Positions 6,164 to 14,271 of a DNA stretch of 16,643 nucleotides are shown in pieces. The notes beneath the pieces were generated by a model. It ran no database searches. It worked only from the letters and a program-made list of their open reading frames with translations, and was not told the origin of the DNA. Source of the DNA: JAVBUZ01 sp031554725. Its GTDB lineage: Bacteria; Bacillota; Clostridia; Lachnospirales; Lachnospiraceae. Location of the stretch: positions 1-16,643 of the forward strand of contig JAVBUZ010000193.1 of the NCBI GenBank assembly GCA_031554725.1, written 5' to 3'. Both the position numbers and the translations under genes were made by a program. The stretch's first letter is position 1. Each line of letters starts with the position of its first letter.

Positions 6164-6484
6164 TTACTTTTCTCTAAATGTCGCACATGCTGTCTCTTTC
6201 GAGTCACATGCGTCATTACCTCTAATATCTACATGATCAGCTACGCACTTGTAATTGTTGTTATAGGTGCATTTTTGCGCTTCACAATCAATACTTATAA
6301 TACGACTTGGATGTTCTAAGGAGCTTGTATAAGCATCTCTTCCATCTCTTCGAATCGCAAAGCTGTCGCAGCAGGTGTCTTCTTCGGTATTTGCTCGTTT
6401 TCCACCTACCATGATATCGCCTTTACAACATAAACGTTCTTTATTATAGGTACAATATTCCGCTGCACAATTTAAATCCGCCAT
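6164..6484 (-). CDS. DUF1540 domain protein with two cysteine-rich repeats
   Basis: The 106-residue protein starts at ATG 6484, just after SD AAAGGAGA; upstream in-frame codons lack an SD. It consists of two tandem DUF1540 units, each with the pattern C-x4-C-x-Y-N-x(4-5)-C, then I/V and two more cysteines ending in F: residues about 5-41 (CAAEYCTYN, CCDSF) and about 66-103 (CEAQKCTYN, ACATF). The arrangement of cysteines suggests metal binding, probably zinc or iron, but no function is established for the family. It is cytoplasmic by composition. It is common in Clostridia. It lies between the thrS-transporter unit and the infC operon on the same strand. Confidence 0.88.
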   Translation of the reverse strand: MADLNCAAEYCTYNKERLCCKGDIMVGGKRANTEEDTCCDSFAIRRDGRDAYTSSLEHPSRIISIDCEAQKCTYNNNYKCVADHVDIRGNDACDSKETACATFREK

Positions 6485-6519
6485 TTTATCTCTCCTTTTA
6501 TCAATATAAACTTTTATCA

Positions 6520-6548
6520 ATAATAGTATGGCAGATTTAAGTTTTGAA
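6520..6548 (-). promoter_or_regulatory. Possible promoter for the DUF1540 gene
   Basis: TTCAAA (6548-6543) and TATTAT (6525-6520) are 17 bases apart on the minus strand in the 73-bp gap after the transporter gene. The matches are moderate. Confidence 0.45.
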
Positions 6549-6557
6549 TATTCATTT

Positions 6558-7442
6558 CTAACTTTTATTTTTTTCAGAAATAATAAGGCCTGCGATTGCA
6601 AGAAGCGCACCAATAACAACAGTCAAGGTTACCGTTTCTTTAAGGATGATTGCTGAAGCAATAATGGTAATAACTGGTACTGCGTAAATATAATTACTGG
6701 CTTTTAGCGCTCCCAGTGTATGTAACGTCCAGTTCCATGTCAAATAGCAAATTGCTGAAGCTCCAACACCTAAAAACATAATCGGAATTAAGTATGTTTC
6801 ATTAAAAAATTCCATTGGATTTACTGGCATTCCAAAGAAAAGGCTACATGGAATCATCGTAATAAGTCCATAAAAGATAATTCTTTTTGTAATTGCAAGC
6901 ATGTTTTTTTCCATCGGAACGTATTTTCTTAGTACCACTGTATAAATTGCCCAAAATAGCGCTGCCAGTAAAGCCAAGAAATCTCCTAGTGCATGAAATG
7001 ATACACTACTTTCTCCTCGAAAGCTAATTAGGGTAATTCCCGACATCGCTACAACAAAGCCTAAAAAGAACTGCCATTTAGGTTTTTCTTCTTTCAAGAA
7101 AAAATATGCTAGTAGCACAGTAAACATTGGTGCCAAAGAAACCACAACACCTACGTTTGCCGTTGCTGTGAAGGTCAATGCTTGATTTTCCCCTAAAAAA
7201 TATAGGGTAATTCCAAAAAAACCTGCAACCGCCATTGCTAGCTCTTTTTTTATACTCTCTACCTTTAACGGCTTGGGAGAAATAATAGTTAAAGCAATAT
7301 ATCCAATTGCGAATCGATAGAACAAAACATCAAATACGGAAAAGTGTTGCAATAATATCTTAGAGGCAATGAAGGTTGTGCCCCAGATACATGCTGTGAA
7401 AAGGGCACATATATGTGCCCTTAGCTGTTTGTCTGTTTTCAT
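6558..7442 (-). CDS. EamA/DMT-family transporter
   Basis: The 294-residue protein shows about ten hydrophobic segments in two repeated halves, the layout of EamA (RhaT/DMT) transporters. Family-typical stretches are the N-terminal ALFTACIWGTTFIASKILLQ, the end-of-half-one AYFFLKEEKPKWQFFLGFVV, and the second half ending IILKETVTLTVVIGALLAIA. Such proteins export or import metabolites including amino acids; the substrate cannot be read from sequence. The ATG follows the thrS TAA without a gap, so translation is probably coupled to thrS and transcription shares the T-box promoter. That makes an amino-acid-related substrate plausible but unproven. No clear terminator follows. Confidence 0.9.
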   Translation of the reverse strand: MKTDKQLRAHICALFTACIWGTTFIASKILLQHFSVFDVLFYRFAIGYIALTIISPKPLKVESIKKELAMAVAGFFGITLYFLGENQALTFTATANVGVVVSLAPMFTVLLAYFFLKEEKPKWQFFLGFVVAMSGITLISFRGESSVSFHALGDFLALLAALFWAIYTVVLRKYVPMEKNMLAITKRIIFYGLITMIPCSLFFGMPVNPMEFFNETYLIPIMFLGVGASAICYLTWNWTLHTLGALKASNYIYAVPVITIIASAIILKETVTLTVVIGALLAIAGLIISEKNKS

Positions 7443-9404
7443 TTATTTACTTTCTTCCTGTACTTCTTCTTTACGAATTTCTCTTGTACGGATTTCTTTA
7501 GAAATTTGATCCATAAATTCCTCTAAAGTCTTTTGGCCTTCATCGCCTGCAAAACGACTTCTTACTGATACTAGACCTTCCTCTTCTTCCTTTTGTCCTA
7601 CAACCAACATATAAGGAACCTTTGCAAGTCTTGTTTCACGAATTTTATAACCAATTTTTTCAGCACGATGGTCTGTTGTTGCCAAAATACCATTGTCTTT
7701 TAGTTCTTGTTCTACCTTTGCTGCATAGTCCGCATATTTTTCAGAAATCGGAAGAACACGTACCTGCTCTGGGCATAACCATGTAGGGAACTTGCCACTG
7801 TATTTTTCAATTAACCAAGCTAGTGTTCTTTCATAACATCCCATCGATGTTCTGTGGATAATGTATGGGCGTTGTTTTTCACCATTTTGGTCAATATAGT
7901 ACATATCAAACTGCTCTGCTAGCACTGCATCCCACTGAATTGTAATCATGGTATCTTCTTTGCCATATACATTTTTAGCTTGAATATCTACCTTCGGGCC
8001 GTAGAAAGCTGCTTCGCCTTCTTCTTCAAAGAAAGGAATTTCAAGCTCCTGTAATATGTTACGAATGCTTTCTTGTGTTTCTTCCCAAACAGCTTCTTCA
8101 CCAACATATTTCTCTTTGTTGTTAGGATCCCATTTGGATAAACGATAAGTTACATCCTCTTCTACGCCAAGTGTCTGTAAGCAGTACCTTGCTAATGCTA
8201 AACAGCTCTTAAACTCTTCTACCATCTGATCCGGTCTTACGATTAAGTGACCTTCTGAAATCGTAAACTGGCGAACACGTGTTAAGCCGTGCATTTCTCC
8301 TGAATCCTCATTACGGAAAAGTGTAGATGTTTCGCCATAGCGTAGTGGTAAGTCTCTATAGGATTTCTGACTTGCTTTGTATACATAATACTGGAATGGA
8401 CATGTCATCGGACGAAGAGCAAATACTTCTTTATCTGTTTCTTCATCGCCAAGAACAAACATACCTTCCTTATAGTGATCCCAGTGTCCTGAAATTTTGT
8501 ATAAATCGCTCTTTGCCATAAGTGGAGTTTTTGTTCTTACATAACCCCATTTTTCTTCCACATCCTCAATCCATCTTTGCATGGTCTGAATCATCTTGGC
8601 GCCTTTAGGCATTAAAAGCGGAAGTCCCTGACCAATTACATCAACCGTTGTGAAAAGTTCCATTTCACGACCTAATTTATTGTGATCTCTTAGCCTAATG
8701 TTTTCCAAGTATTCAAGATACTCTTCCAGCTCTTCCTTTGTGTTAAAGGCTGTTCCGTATATACGCTGTAGCATCGCATTTTCAGATTTTCCTCTCCAAT
8801 AAGCACCTGAAGAAGATGTTAGCTTGAACGCCTTAATTCCCTTTGTACTCATTAAATGAGGGCCTGCGCAAAGATCAACAAACTCGCCTTGGCTATAGAA
8901 GGAAATAACTGCATCCTCTGGAAGGTCACGAATAAGCTCTGCCTTGTATGGCTCATTCTTTTCTTCCATAAATTTAATTGCCTCTTCTCTTGGAAGCGTA
9001 AATTTCTCTAATTTTTTTCCATCTTTAATGATTTTCTTCATTTCAGCTTCCACTTTATCTAGCTCTTCTCTAGTAAATGGAGCATGCTCAAAATCATAGT
9101 AATATCCTGTATCAATGCTTGGTCCAATCGCTAATTTCGCATCCGGAAACACTCTTTTTACTGCTTCTGCAAGTACATGAGATGTTGTATGACGCACTAC
9201 TCTTAAGCCTTCTGGATCTTTTGCTGTTAGAATATTTAACTGGCAATCCTTATCTAATATTGTTCTTAAATCTACAACCTCATTATCCACTTCACCAGCA
9301 CAAGCCATACGAGCAAGACCTTCGCTGATATCTAGTGCAATGTCAAAAACACTCATTGCACCTGCATATTCTTTTTGAGATCCGTCTTTTAATGTAATCT
9401 TCAT
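7443..9404 (-). CDS. thrS: Threonyl-tRNA synthetase
   Basis: The 653-residue enzyme joins threonine to tRNA-Thr. Domains in order: TGS (1-60), editing domain with H72-x3-H76 and C179/H183 in LCAGPHL, class II catalytic core (about 245-535) with the zinc ligands Cys335, His386 and His517, and the anticodon-binding domain (about 540-640). Motif 2 reads FRNEDSGEMHGLTRVRQFTI. The Cys335 segment is TCPFQ where the E. coli enzyme has NCPGH, a divergence within the catalytic core. Start ATG 9404 follows SD-like AGAGAGGAAA; the longer in-frame extension to 9443 lies in the terminator region of the leader. A T-box controls it and an EamA transporter follows directly. Confidence 0.97.
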   Translation of the reverse strand: MKITLKDGSQKEYAGAMSVFDIALDISEGLARMACAGEVDNEVVDLRTILDKDCQLNILTAKDPEGLRVVRHTTSHVLAEAVKRVFPDAKLAIGPSIDTGYYYDFEHAPFTREELDKVEAEMKKIIKDGKKLEKFTLPREEAIKFMEEKNEPYKAELIRDLPEDAVISFYSQGEFVDLCAGPHLMSTKGIKAFKLTSSSGAYWRGKSENAMLQRIYGTAFNTKEELEEYLEYLENIRLRDHNKLGREMELFTTVDVIGQGLPLLMPKGAKMIQTMQRWIEDVEEKWGYVRTKTPLMAKSDLYKISGHWDHYKEGMFVLGDEETDKEVFALRPMTCPFQYYVYKASQKSYRDLPLRYGETSTLFRNEDSGEMHGLTRVRQFTISEGHLIVRPDQMVEEFKSCLALARYCLQTLGVEEDVTYRLSKWDPNNKEKYVGEEAVWEETQESIRNILQELEIPFFEEEGEAAFYGPKVDIQAKNVYGKEDTMITIQWDAVLAEQFDMYYIDQNGEKQRPYIIHRTSMGCYERTLAWLIEKYSGKFPTWLCPEQVRVLPISEKYADYAAKVEQELKDNGILATTDHRAEKIGYKIRETRLAKVPYMLVVGQKEEEEGLVSVRSRFAGDEGQKTLEEFMDQISKEIRTREIRKEEVQEESK

Positions 9405-9441
9405 AGTTCTTTTCCTCTCTTTCAAATCATATTTAGGACAC

Positions 9442-9480
9442 AAAAAAACGCCTCTTGCATCACTACCGATACAAGGGACG
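9442..9480 (-). terminator. T-box regulated terminator
   Basis: RNA-sense arms cgtcccttgtatc (9480-9468) and gatgcaagaggcg (9461-9449) form a 13-bp stem with two wobbles and one mismatch, followed by seven U residues (9448-9442). The 5' arm overlaps the partner of the T-box sequence, so the two structures exclude each other. Confidence 0.92.
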
Positions 9481-9717
9481 TAATATACGCGGTTCCACCC
9501 TAGTTGTCTTTAACAAACATTAAAGACCTCTCATTTGCTAAATAACGGTAGCTAACCGGGCTGTATTAGAGCCACTCAGAGATGGTTTTCGGATGCTTCC
9601 TGCAAAACCGCTTCCAGAACCGATTAAATCGGGCGGTTATCTCTGTTACATTTCACAGCTTACTCTTCTCGTCATAATGTTCATTCTATAGTGTCCTACT
9701 GTTACGGACATTTTATA
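9442..9717 (-). promoter_or_regulatory. T-box riboswitch of thrS
   Basis: The leader contains the diagnostic T-box sequence AGGGTGGAACCGCG (9501-9488), which can pair with cgtccct just after it as antiterminator. A stem III (ggtctttaa/ttaaagac, 9527-9506) precedes it, and ACCGTTATT-type stem II sequence lies before that. Stem I includes the paired ACAGAGAT/ATCTCTG (9646-9639 and 9582-9576). Uncharged tRNA binding stabilises the antiterminator and allows transcription into thrS. The gene implies tRNA-Thr, but an ACN specifier could not be placed with confidence: the loop after CTCTGAG reads TGGCTCTAATACA. Confidence 0.95.
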
Positions 9718-9723
9718 CCACCT

Positions 9724-9752
9724 ATAATATCGCCAATTCTAACTCTTGTAAA
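9724..9752 (-). promoter_or_regulatory. Promoter of the thrS T-box transcript
   Basis: TTTACA (9752-9747) and TATTAT (9729-9724) are separated by 17 bases on the minus strand. Transcription would begin near 9717, giving a leader of about 310 bases. Confidence 0.75.
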
Positions 9753-9805
9753 GACTTTTTTGATTTTTATTGTTTTCTTTTTTCTTCCATTGCCATAGTC
9801 ACATT

Positions 9806-9845
9806 CGCCTATTGCATATTTTTTTTCCCCTTGATAAAATAGGCG
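9806..9845 (+). promoter_or_regulatory. nagBA promoter flanked by inverted repeat arms
   Basis: TTGCAT (9812-9817) and TAAAAT (9835-9840) are 17 bases apart, upstream of nagB. The perfect 8-base arms cgcctatt (9806-9813) and aataggcg (9838-9845) overlap both ends of this promoter with 24 bases between them. This may be a regulator site where two half-sites bracket the promoter, but the regulator is not in the window. Confidence 0.6.
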
Positions 9846-9869
9846 TAACTAAAATAAAAAAGTTTTTTA

Positions 9870-9884
9870 GCGCACTTTGTGCGC
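9870..9884 (+). promoter_or_regulatory. GC-rich hairpin directly before the nagB SD
   Basis: gcgcac-ttt-gtgcgc is a perfect 6-bp stem with a 3-base loop that ends one base before the SD-like AGAGGGA (9885-9891). It is strikingly GC-rich in an AT-rich leader and may protect the mRNA 5' end, hinder ribosome binding or be a protein-binding palindrome. Confidence 0.5.
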
Positions 9885-9897
9885 AGAGGGAGTTACA

Positions 9898-10623
9898 ATG
9901 AGAATTATTAAAGCTGAAGATTATGCTGATATGAGCCGCAAGGCGGCAAGTCTTATCTATGCTCAAGTTATAAGCAAACAAAATTGTGTATTAGGCCTTG
10001 CAACTGGTTCTACTCCAATTGGTACATATGAACAGTTAATTAAATGGTATGAAAAAGGCGATTTGGATTTTTCACAAGTTACCAGCATTAATCTAGATGA
10101 GTATAAAGGATTATCTGGCGATAACGACCAAAGCTATCGCTACTTTATGAACAAGAACTTATTTACTCATATAAATATTTTACCTGAAAACACCTTTGTT
10201 CCAGATGGTTTAGAAGCTGATAGCCAAAAAGCATGTGATGATTATAACAACATTATAAAAGAAAAAGGTGGTGTTGACTTACAGCTATTAGGCCTTGGTC
10301 ACAATGGACATATTGGTTTCAATGAGCCCGCTGAAATTTTTGAAAAAGAAACTCATTGTGTTGATTTAACACAGAGTACCATTGATGCCAATGCTCGCTT
10401 TTTTGCTTCTATGGATGATGTTCCAAAGCAGGCTTACACTATGGGTATTCAAACCATTATGCAGGCAAAAAAAGTGGTTGTAGTCGTTAGTGGTAAGGAT
10501 AAAGCAGAAATTGTAAAACGTGCTTTCTTTGGTCCTATTACTCCATTAGTTCCTGCTTCTGTTTTACAGTTACACAACGATTTAATTATTGTTGGGGATA
10601 AGGACGCTTTATCTGCAATCTAA
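9898..10623 (+). CDS. nagB: Glucosamine-6-phosphate deaminase
   Basis: The 241-residue enzyme converts glucosamine-6-phosphate to fructose-6-phosphate and ammonia in the cytoplasm. Diagnostic segments are the phosphate loop LATGSTPIGTYE (about 34-45), NLDEYKGL with the proton-transfer Asp67, and the active-site GLGHNGHIGFNEP with His138 and Glu143. Asn136 replaces the Asp of the E. coli enzyme, as in Bacillus-type monomeric NagB, which lacks the allosteric GlcNAc-6-P control; the short length also fits that type. ATG 9898 is preferred because AGAGGGA lies 6 bases before it. nagA follows after 24 bp. Confidence 0.97.
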   Translation: MRIIKAEDYADMSRKAASLIYAQVISKQNCVLGLATGSTPIGTYEQLIKWYEKGDLDFSQVTSINLDEYKGLSGDNDQSYRYFMNKNLFTHINILPENTFVPDGLEADSQKACDDYNNIIKEKGGVDLQLLGLGHNGHIGFNEPAEIFEKETHCVDLTQSTIDANARFFASMDDVPKQAYTMGIQTIMQAKKVVVVVSGKDKAEIVKRAFFGPITPLVPASVLQLHNDLIIVGDKDALSAI

Positions 10624-10647
10624 TATGCACCCTTAGGAGGGAAACCA

Positions 10648-11802
10648 GTGAAGATTAAAAATGGCTTGGTGTTCACCTTAAAAGATGGTGGAACCTTTGA
10701 ACCACTAACTATTTATACAAAAGAAGATACTATTATAGATGTATGCACTGATAACGAAGCTTCTGATGATACAGAAATTGATGCTTCCGGCTGTTATATC
10801 ATACCCGGTCTTACGGATATCCATTTTCATGGCTGTGCAGGCTTTGATTTTTGTGATGGCACCAGAGAGGCGTTTGAGGCTATTGCAGGCTATCAACTAC
10901 AAAATGGTATTACCGATATCTGCCCAGCAACCATGACCCTTGCTGTAGATACATTAACTGACATCTGTGAGGCGGCTGCTACTTTTGCCAAAGCACAAAA
11001 AGAAGATTTTGCTAACCTCAGCGCTGATTTGATCGGAATCCATATGGAGGGACCTTTTGTCTCTCCAGCAAAAAAAGGCGCACAAAATGGTGCCTTTATA
11101 AAAAATCCTGATGTGGCGCTACTAAAAAGTTGGCAAGAAGCAGCCAATGGCTTGGTTCGCCTCGTAACCATTGCTCCTGAACTGCCTAATGCTTTTGACT
11201 GCATTCGTGAACTGGGTGACGAGATGGCCTTTTCCATTGGACACACCGAAGCTGATTATAAAACTGCAAGAAACGCTATGGAATTAGGCGCCTTACATCT
11301 AACTCATTTATACAATGCTATGCCACCATTTACTCACCGTGCACCTGGAACCATCGGCGCTGCTGCCGACACCAGAGATTGTATGGTAGAACTAATTTGT
11401 GATGGTGTCCACATTGACCCTGCGGTAGTTCGTGCAACCTTTAAGCTTTTTGGCGAGGATAATGTTATCCTCATTAGCGATAGCATGATGGCAACCGGCC
11501 AACCTGATGGAACCTATGCTCTTGGCGGTCAGCCTGTTTACGTAAAAGGCAGTCTTGCCACCTTAGCTGATGGCACCTTAGCCGGAAGCGTTACGAACCT
11601 ATATTCTTGCATGGTTACTGCTGCTGGAATGGGCATTCCACTAAACGCCGTAGTCAAAGCTGCCACCATAAACCCATGCCGCTCCATTGGCGTGGATAAT
11701 ATACTAGGCTCCATTGAAAAGGGCAAAAAAGCCCACCTACTACTCCTAAATACAAACGACCTATCAATACACCATATAATAAAAGGACAGACTATTCTCT
11801 AG
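10648..11802 (+). CDS. nagA: N-acetylglucosamine-6-phosphate deacetylase
   Basis: The 384-residue amidohydrolase removes acetate from GlcNAc-6-phosphate, supplying the substrate of NagB. Metal and active-site features are the HFHG pair (His59, His61), Glu134 in HMEGPFVSP, His199 in GHTEADY, His220 in HLYNAMPPFTHRAPG and the catalytic Asp278 in ISDSMMATG. The HxH motif resembles the Bacillus enzyme, not the QxN form of E. coli. The start is GTG, supported by SD AGGAGGG with 6-7 base spacing. It is the second gene of nagBA. No PTS gene or NagR regulator is next to it, so uptake and control are encoded elsewhere. Confidence 0.97.
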   Translation: MKIKNGLVFTLKDGGTFEPLTIYTKEDTIIDVCTDNEASDDTEIDASGCYIIPGLTDIHFHGCAGFDFCDGTREAFEAIAGYQLQNGITDICPATMTLAVDTLTDICEAAATFAKAQKEDFANLSADLIGIHMEGPFVSPAKKGAQNGAFIKNPDVALLKSWQEAANGLVRLVTIAPELPNAFDCIRELGDEMAFSIGHTEADYKTARNAMELGALHLTHLYNAMPPFTHRAPGTIGAAADTRDCMVELICDGVHIDPAVVRATFKLFGEDNVILISDSMMATGQPDGTYALGGQPVYVKGSLATLADGTLAGSVTNLYSCMVTAAGMGIPLNAVVKAATINPCRSIGVDNILGSIEKGKKAHLLLLNTNDLSIHHIIKGQTIL

Positions 11803-11817
11803 TCTGCCCTTTTTTTG
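11785..11817 (+). terminator. Rho-independent terminator of nagBA
   Basis: cagacta (11788-11794) pairs with tagtctg (11800-11806), extended by GG/CC across one mismatch, followed by a run of seven T. The nagA stop codon lies inside the hairpin's 3' arm. Confidence 0.9.
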
Positions 11818-11871
11818 TTATAGTGTATTGAAATTAATTCTAAAAATTATGATAGTCTTCTTATCTTTATA

Positions 11872-12025
11872 AAATCACCAACAAATATATTCTATGATAA
11901 TCCTTCTTTGCCGTGAAAATGAGACTTAAATTCGTGGAGCACTCTTGCGAACACGAATTTTGCTAAAGGCTCATTGTAACGCTTGGCAAAACAAGATTAG
12001 AATGGAATATATTTGTGGGTGATTT
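11872..12025. repeat. Noncoding foldback element 2 (long inverted repeat)
   Basis: The 247-bp gap between nagA and the response regulator holds a foldback. Outer arms 11872-11902 and 11995-12025 match as inverted repeats at 27 of 31 positions (core acaaatatattc). Inside, tttgcc (11907-11912) pairs with ggcaaa (11985-11990), aatgag (11918-11923) with ctcatt (11970-11975), and aaattcgtg (11928-11936) with cacgaattt (11952-11960) around a 15-base loop. There is no ORF and no U-tract. A further AT-rich hairpin (12028-12057) covers the response regulator stop. It may be a MITE-like repeat or a structured RNA between two convergent operons. Confidence 0.6.
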
Positions 12026-12049
12026 AGAATTATAAAAGCTACTTCATTT

Positions 12050-12811
12050 TTATAATTTATTCCTATACTCGTTCGCCGATATCCCCACCTGCTTCTTAAA
12101 CACTCTCGAGAAGTGAGCCATATCCAAAAATCCTACCATATCCGCTATATCACCAATCCTAAGTGATGGATCTTTTAATAACTCTTTCGCTTTATCAATT
12201 CTTATGTTATTTAGCACATCCGAAAAGCTTTGACCCTTATGACCGTTTAAAAGCTTACTTAAATGCCATTGACTTACATATACTTGATCCGCTACATCAG
12301 AAAGCTTAAGCTTTTGATTATAATTTTCTTCAATATATTTTATGGCATTATTGACAATAAAGCTTCCTGCTGCTGAATCGTTTTCTGCATCAACAGCTTC
12401 TTCTGCTTCTAGGTTTGTTTCCTTGAGGCTTCCCTTATTTTTCAGATTTTCGCTCATAGCCTCTACTGCTTCTTCAAGCTCGCTCATCTTAGATGGTTTT
12501 AAAAGGAATCTCGTAACTCCTAAACGAATGGCCTCCCTCGCATATTCAAAGTCTCTAAAGCCTGTTAAAATAGTGATTTCCATATCAGGAAATTCTGATT
12601 TAAGTCCAGCAATCATGGTTAATCCATTCATTCCAGGCATACGAATATCGGAAAATAAGATATCTGGATTCTCACGTCTAATCACTTCCATACCTTCTTC
12701 CCCACCATTTGCACTTGCTACTACTTCACAATTCCACTTCTCCCATGGAATACTTTTCGTTAGACCTTCCACAATAATTGGTTCATCATCTACAATTACT
12801 ACTTTATACAT
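12050..12811 (-). CDS. AraC-type response regulator (YesN-like, compact)
   Basis: The 253-residue protein has a receiver domain (1-120) with the acidic pair in VDDEP, phospho-acceptor Asp55 in FSDIRMPGMNG, Thr83 and Lys105 in LLKPS, a short acidic linker, and a C-terminal AraC double helix-turn-helix (about 150-253; NNIRIDKAKELLKDPSLRIG, GFLDMAHFSRVFKKQVGISA). Phosphorylated regulators of this class activate sugar-uptake or glycan genes. It is shorter than many YesN proteins, which have a long middle region. It lies 12 bp after the binding-protein stop in one operon with a YesM-like kinase, its obvious partner. Target genes are not visible here. Confidence 0.95.
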   Translation of the reverse strand: MYKVVIVDDEPIIVEGLTKSIPWEKWNCEVVASANGGEEGMEVIRRENPDILFSDIRMPGMNGLTMIAGLKSEFPDMEITILTGFRDFEYAREAIRLGVTRFLLKPSKMSELEEAVEAMSENLKNKGSLKETNLEAEEAVDAENDSAAGSFIVNNAIKYIEENYNQKLKLSDVADQVYVSQWHLSKLLNGHKGQSFSDVLNNIRIDKAKELLKDPSLRIGDIADMVGFLDMAHFSRVFKKQVGISANEYRNKL

Positions 12812-12823
12812 TTGTTATCCCCA

Positions 12824-14179
12824 CTATCTGCTATAATATATATCCAATCCATTTTTAACGGCTTGCTCAACTTCCATCTTGCCTGTAACAATTTGAGGCA
12901 TACCTGAAAAAGTAGTACTTCGTGTTGCCTCATCTAATTTATCTTGCACGGCCTCTGTAAAGGAAGTCGCCCCTGCAAGCATTTCGTGGGCTGCCCTTTC
13001 CAAAGAATTTATGTCCTCATGACTGTCATTTAAATCACCGCTTAATGTGGTTGCATTTTTGGTAAAACGGCTTGCCACTTCCTCTGAAATCATATAAGTC
13101 ACAAAAGAAACCGCTGCGCCTCTCTTCTTTGCATCACTCCATGCCTTTTGTGTAATATAGTACCCCATGGATACACCGCCAATTAGGTCAGTTGCTTTGC
13201 GACTTTCGGTTCCCGGCACATATGTAACCCCAAAGCTTTTAAGCTTTTCTTCATCCAGCGTAGAGAGGTCTGACTTACTTTCGCAGCAAGCCTGCGCAAT
13301 TACATTGACCCTCCATGAGCCATCTAGCAGAAAGGCTGCTTCACCATTTAAAAACATAGCCAGTGTTTCTTCATCCTTTGCTGCATTCGTATCTGCTGGG
13401 AAATAACCGCTCTCATATAAAGCCTTTATGTCCTCCAGCCCCGCAATCCATGCTTGCCCCACTTCATCTTCTATGCTTTTAGGTATTATTTGGTGATTTT
13501 CCCTACCTGTATGATTAAAAATAGAATATTCCCACCAATAATTGGGTATATCACCAAGGGCCGCTGCAATTGGGACATAGCCCGCATCCTTTATCTTCTC
13601 ACAGTCAGCCAGAAATTGTTCCCAGGTATAGCTTTTTCCTGGTATTTCCACTCCTGCCATATTTAGAACATCCTTATTTACAAACATAGCTTCCCAATAT
13701 GCAATAAGTGGAACTGCATAGGTTTCATCAATCAGCACTATAGGATCCTCTGGTCCAGCCGGATTTGAAGAGATAGACTTTGACTCAACTATGTCAATTG
13801 CATATTCTGGATACTCTTTTCTGATTCTCTCCACGGAAACAACCTTCCCCGCTTCAATGAACGCTCTCGCATCCTCGCCAGTAAAATAGAATAGAACATC
13901 TGGTTCCGACCCTGTGGCAAAGTCCATACTTATCTTCTGCCTAAAACTGTCGTCCGCATTGGCGGACATATCATTTATGGTATTTCCGCTTAGCTGCTCC
14001 CATTCCTTGCAGGCGGCTTTGTAATTTTGTGCATTACCATCGTTTCCTGCGAAGGAAGTAACTACATCAATGGTTACCTTTGTGCTACTACTTGGTGTAT
14101 TCACATCTTCCGTTTTGCCGCACCCCGCGACTAGTAATGCTATCATACATAAATAGATACTTACCTTAACCCTTTTCAA
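12824..14179 (-). CDS. Extracellular solute-binding lipoprotein (family 1, sugar type), TTG start
   Basis: The 451-residue protein has a lipoprotein signal peptide (MKRVKVSIYLCMIALLVAGC, Cys20 lipidated) and a MalE/UgpB-like family 1 solute-binding fold, with features such as FATGSEPDVLFYFTGEDARA, AVPLIAYWEAMFVNKDVLNM and AAFLLDGSWRVN. Such proteins bind sugars or oligosaccharides at the outer membrane face. The start is TTG at 14179, 7 bases after SD GGGAGG (14192-14187 region); ATGs further upstream lack an SD. It sits between the kinase and response-regulator genes, with no ABC permease or ATPase nearby, so it may be a sensor partner for the kinase. The sugar cannot be predicted. Confidence 0.92.
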   Translation of the reverse strand: MKRVKVSIYLCMIALLVAGCGKTEDVNTPSSSTKVTIDVVTSFAGNDGNAQNYKAACKEWEQLSGNTINDMSANADDSFRQKISMDFATGSEPDVLFYFTGEDARAFIEAGKVVSVERIRKEYPEYAIDIVESKSISSNPAGPEDPIVLIDETYAVPLIAYWEAMFVNKDVLNMAGVEIPGKSYTWEQFLADCEKIKDAGYVPIAAALGDIPNYWWEYSIFNHTGRENHQIIPKSIEDEVGQAWIAGLEDIKALYESGYFPADTNAAKDEETLAMFLNGEAAFLLDGSWRVNVIAQACCESKSDLSTLDEEKLKSFGVTYVPGTESRKATDLIGGVSMGYYITQKAWSDAKKRGAAVSFVTYMISEEVASRFTKNATTLSGDLNDSHEDINSLERAAHEMLAGATSFTEAVQDKLDEATRSTTFSGMPQIVTGKMEVEQAVKNGLDIYYSR

Positions 14180-14271
14180 AAGTATGCCTCCCATATTGTT
14201 TTTTCCCCATATAAATAACATTTTACCGTCCACTTTTTTAATACATAACTGCTAATCTTGCCATCTTTTGA

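Noticed and set aside
12028..12057. AT-rich hairpin at the response regulator stop as a rho-independent terminator
   Set aside because: The stem is pure A/T in its paired part and no U-run follows in the needed direction, so a terminator call is not supported.
12342..12836. 164-codon plus-strand frame opposite the response regulator
   Set aside because: The minus strand encodes conserved receiver and AraC domains; the opposite frame is Ser-rich shadow sequence.
14180..14271. Separate promoter between the kinase and binding-protein genes
   Set aside because: No convincing -35/-10 pair was found in this 92-bp gap; co-transcription with the kinase is simpler.
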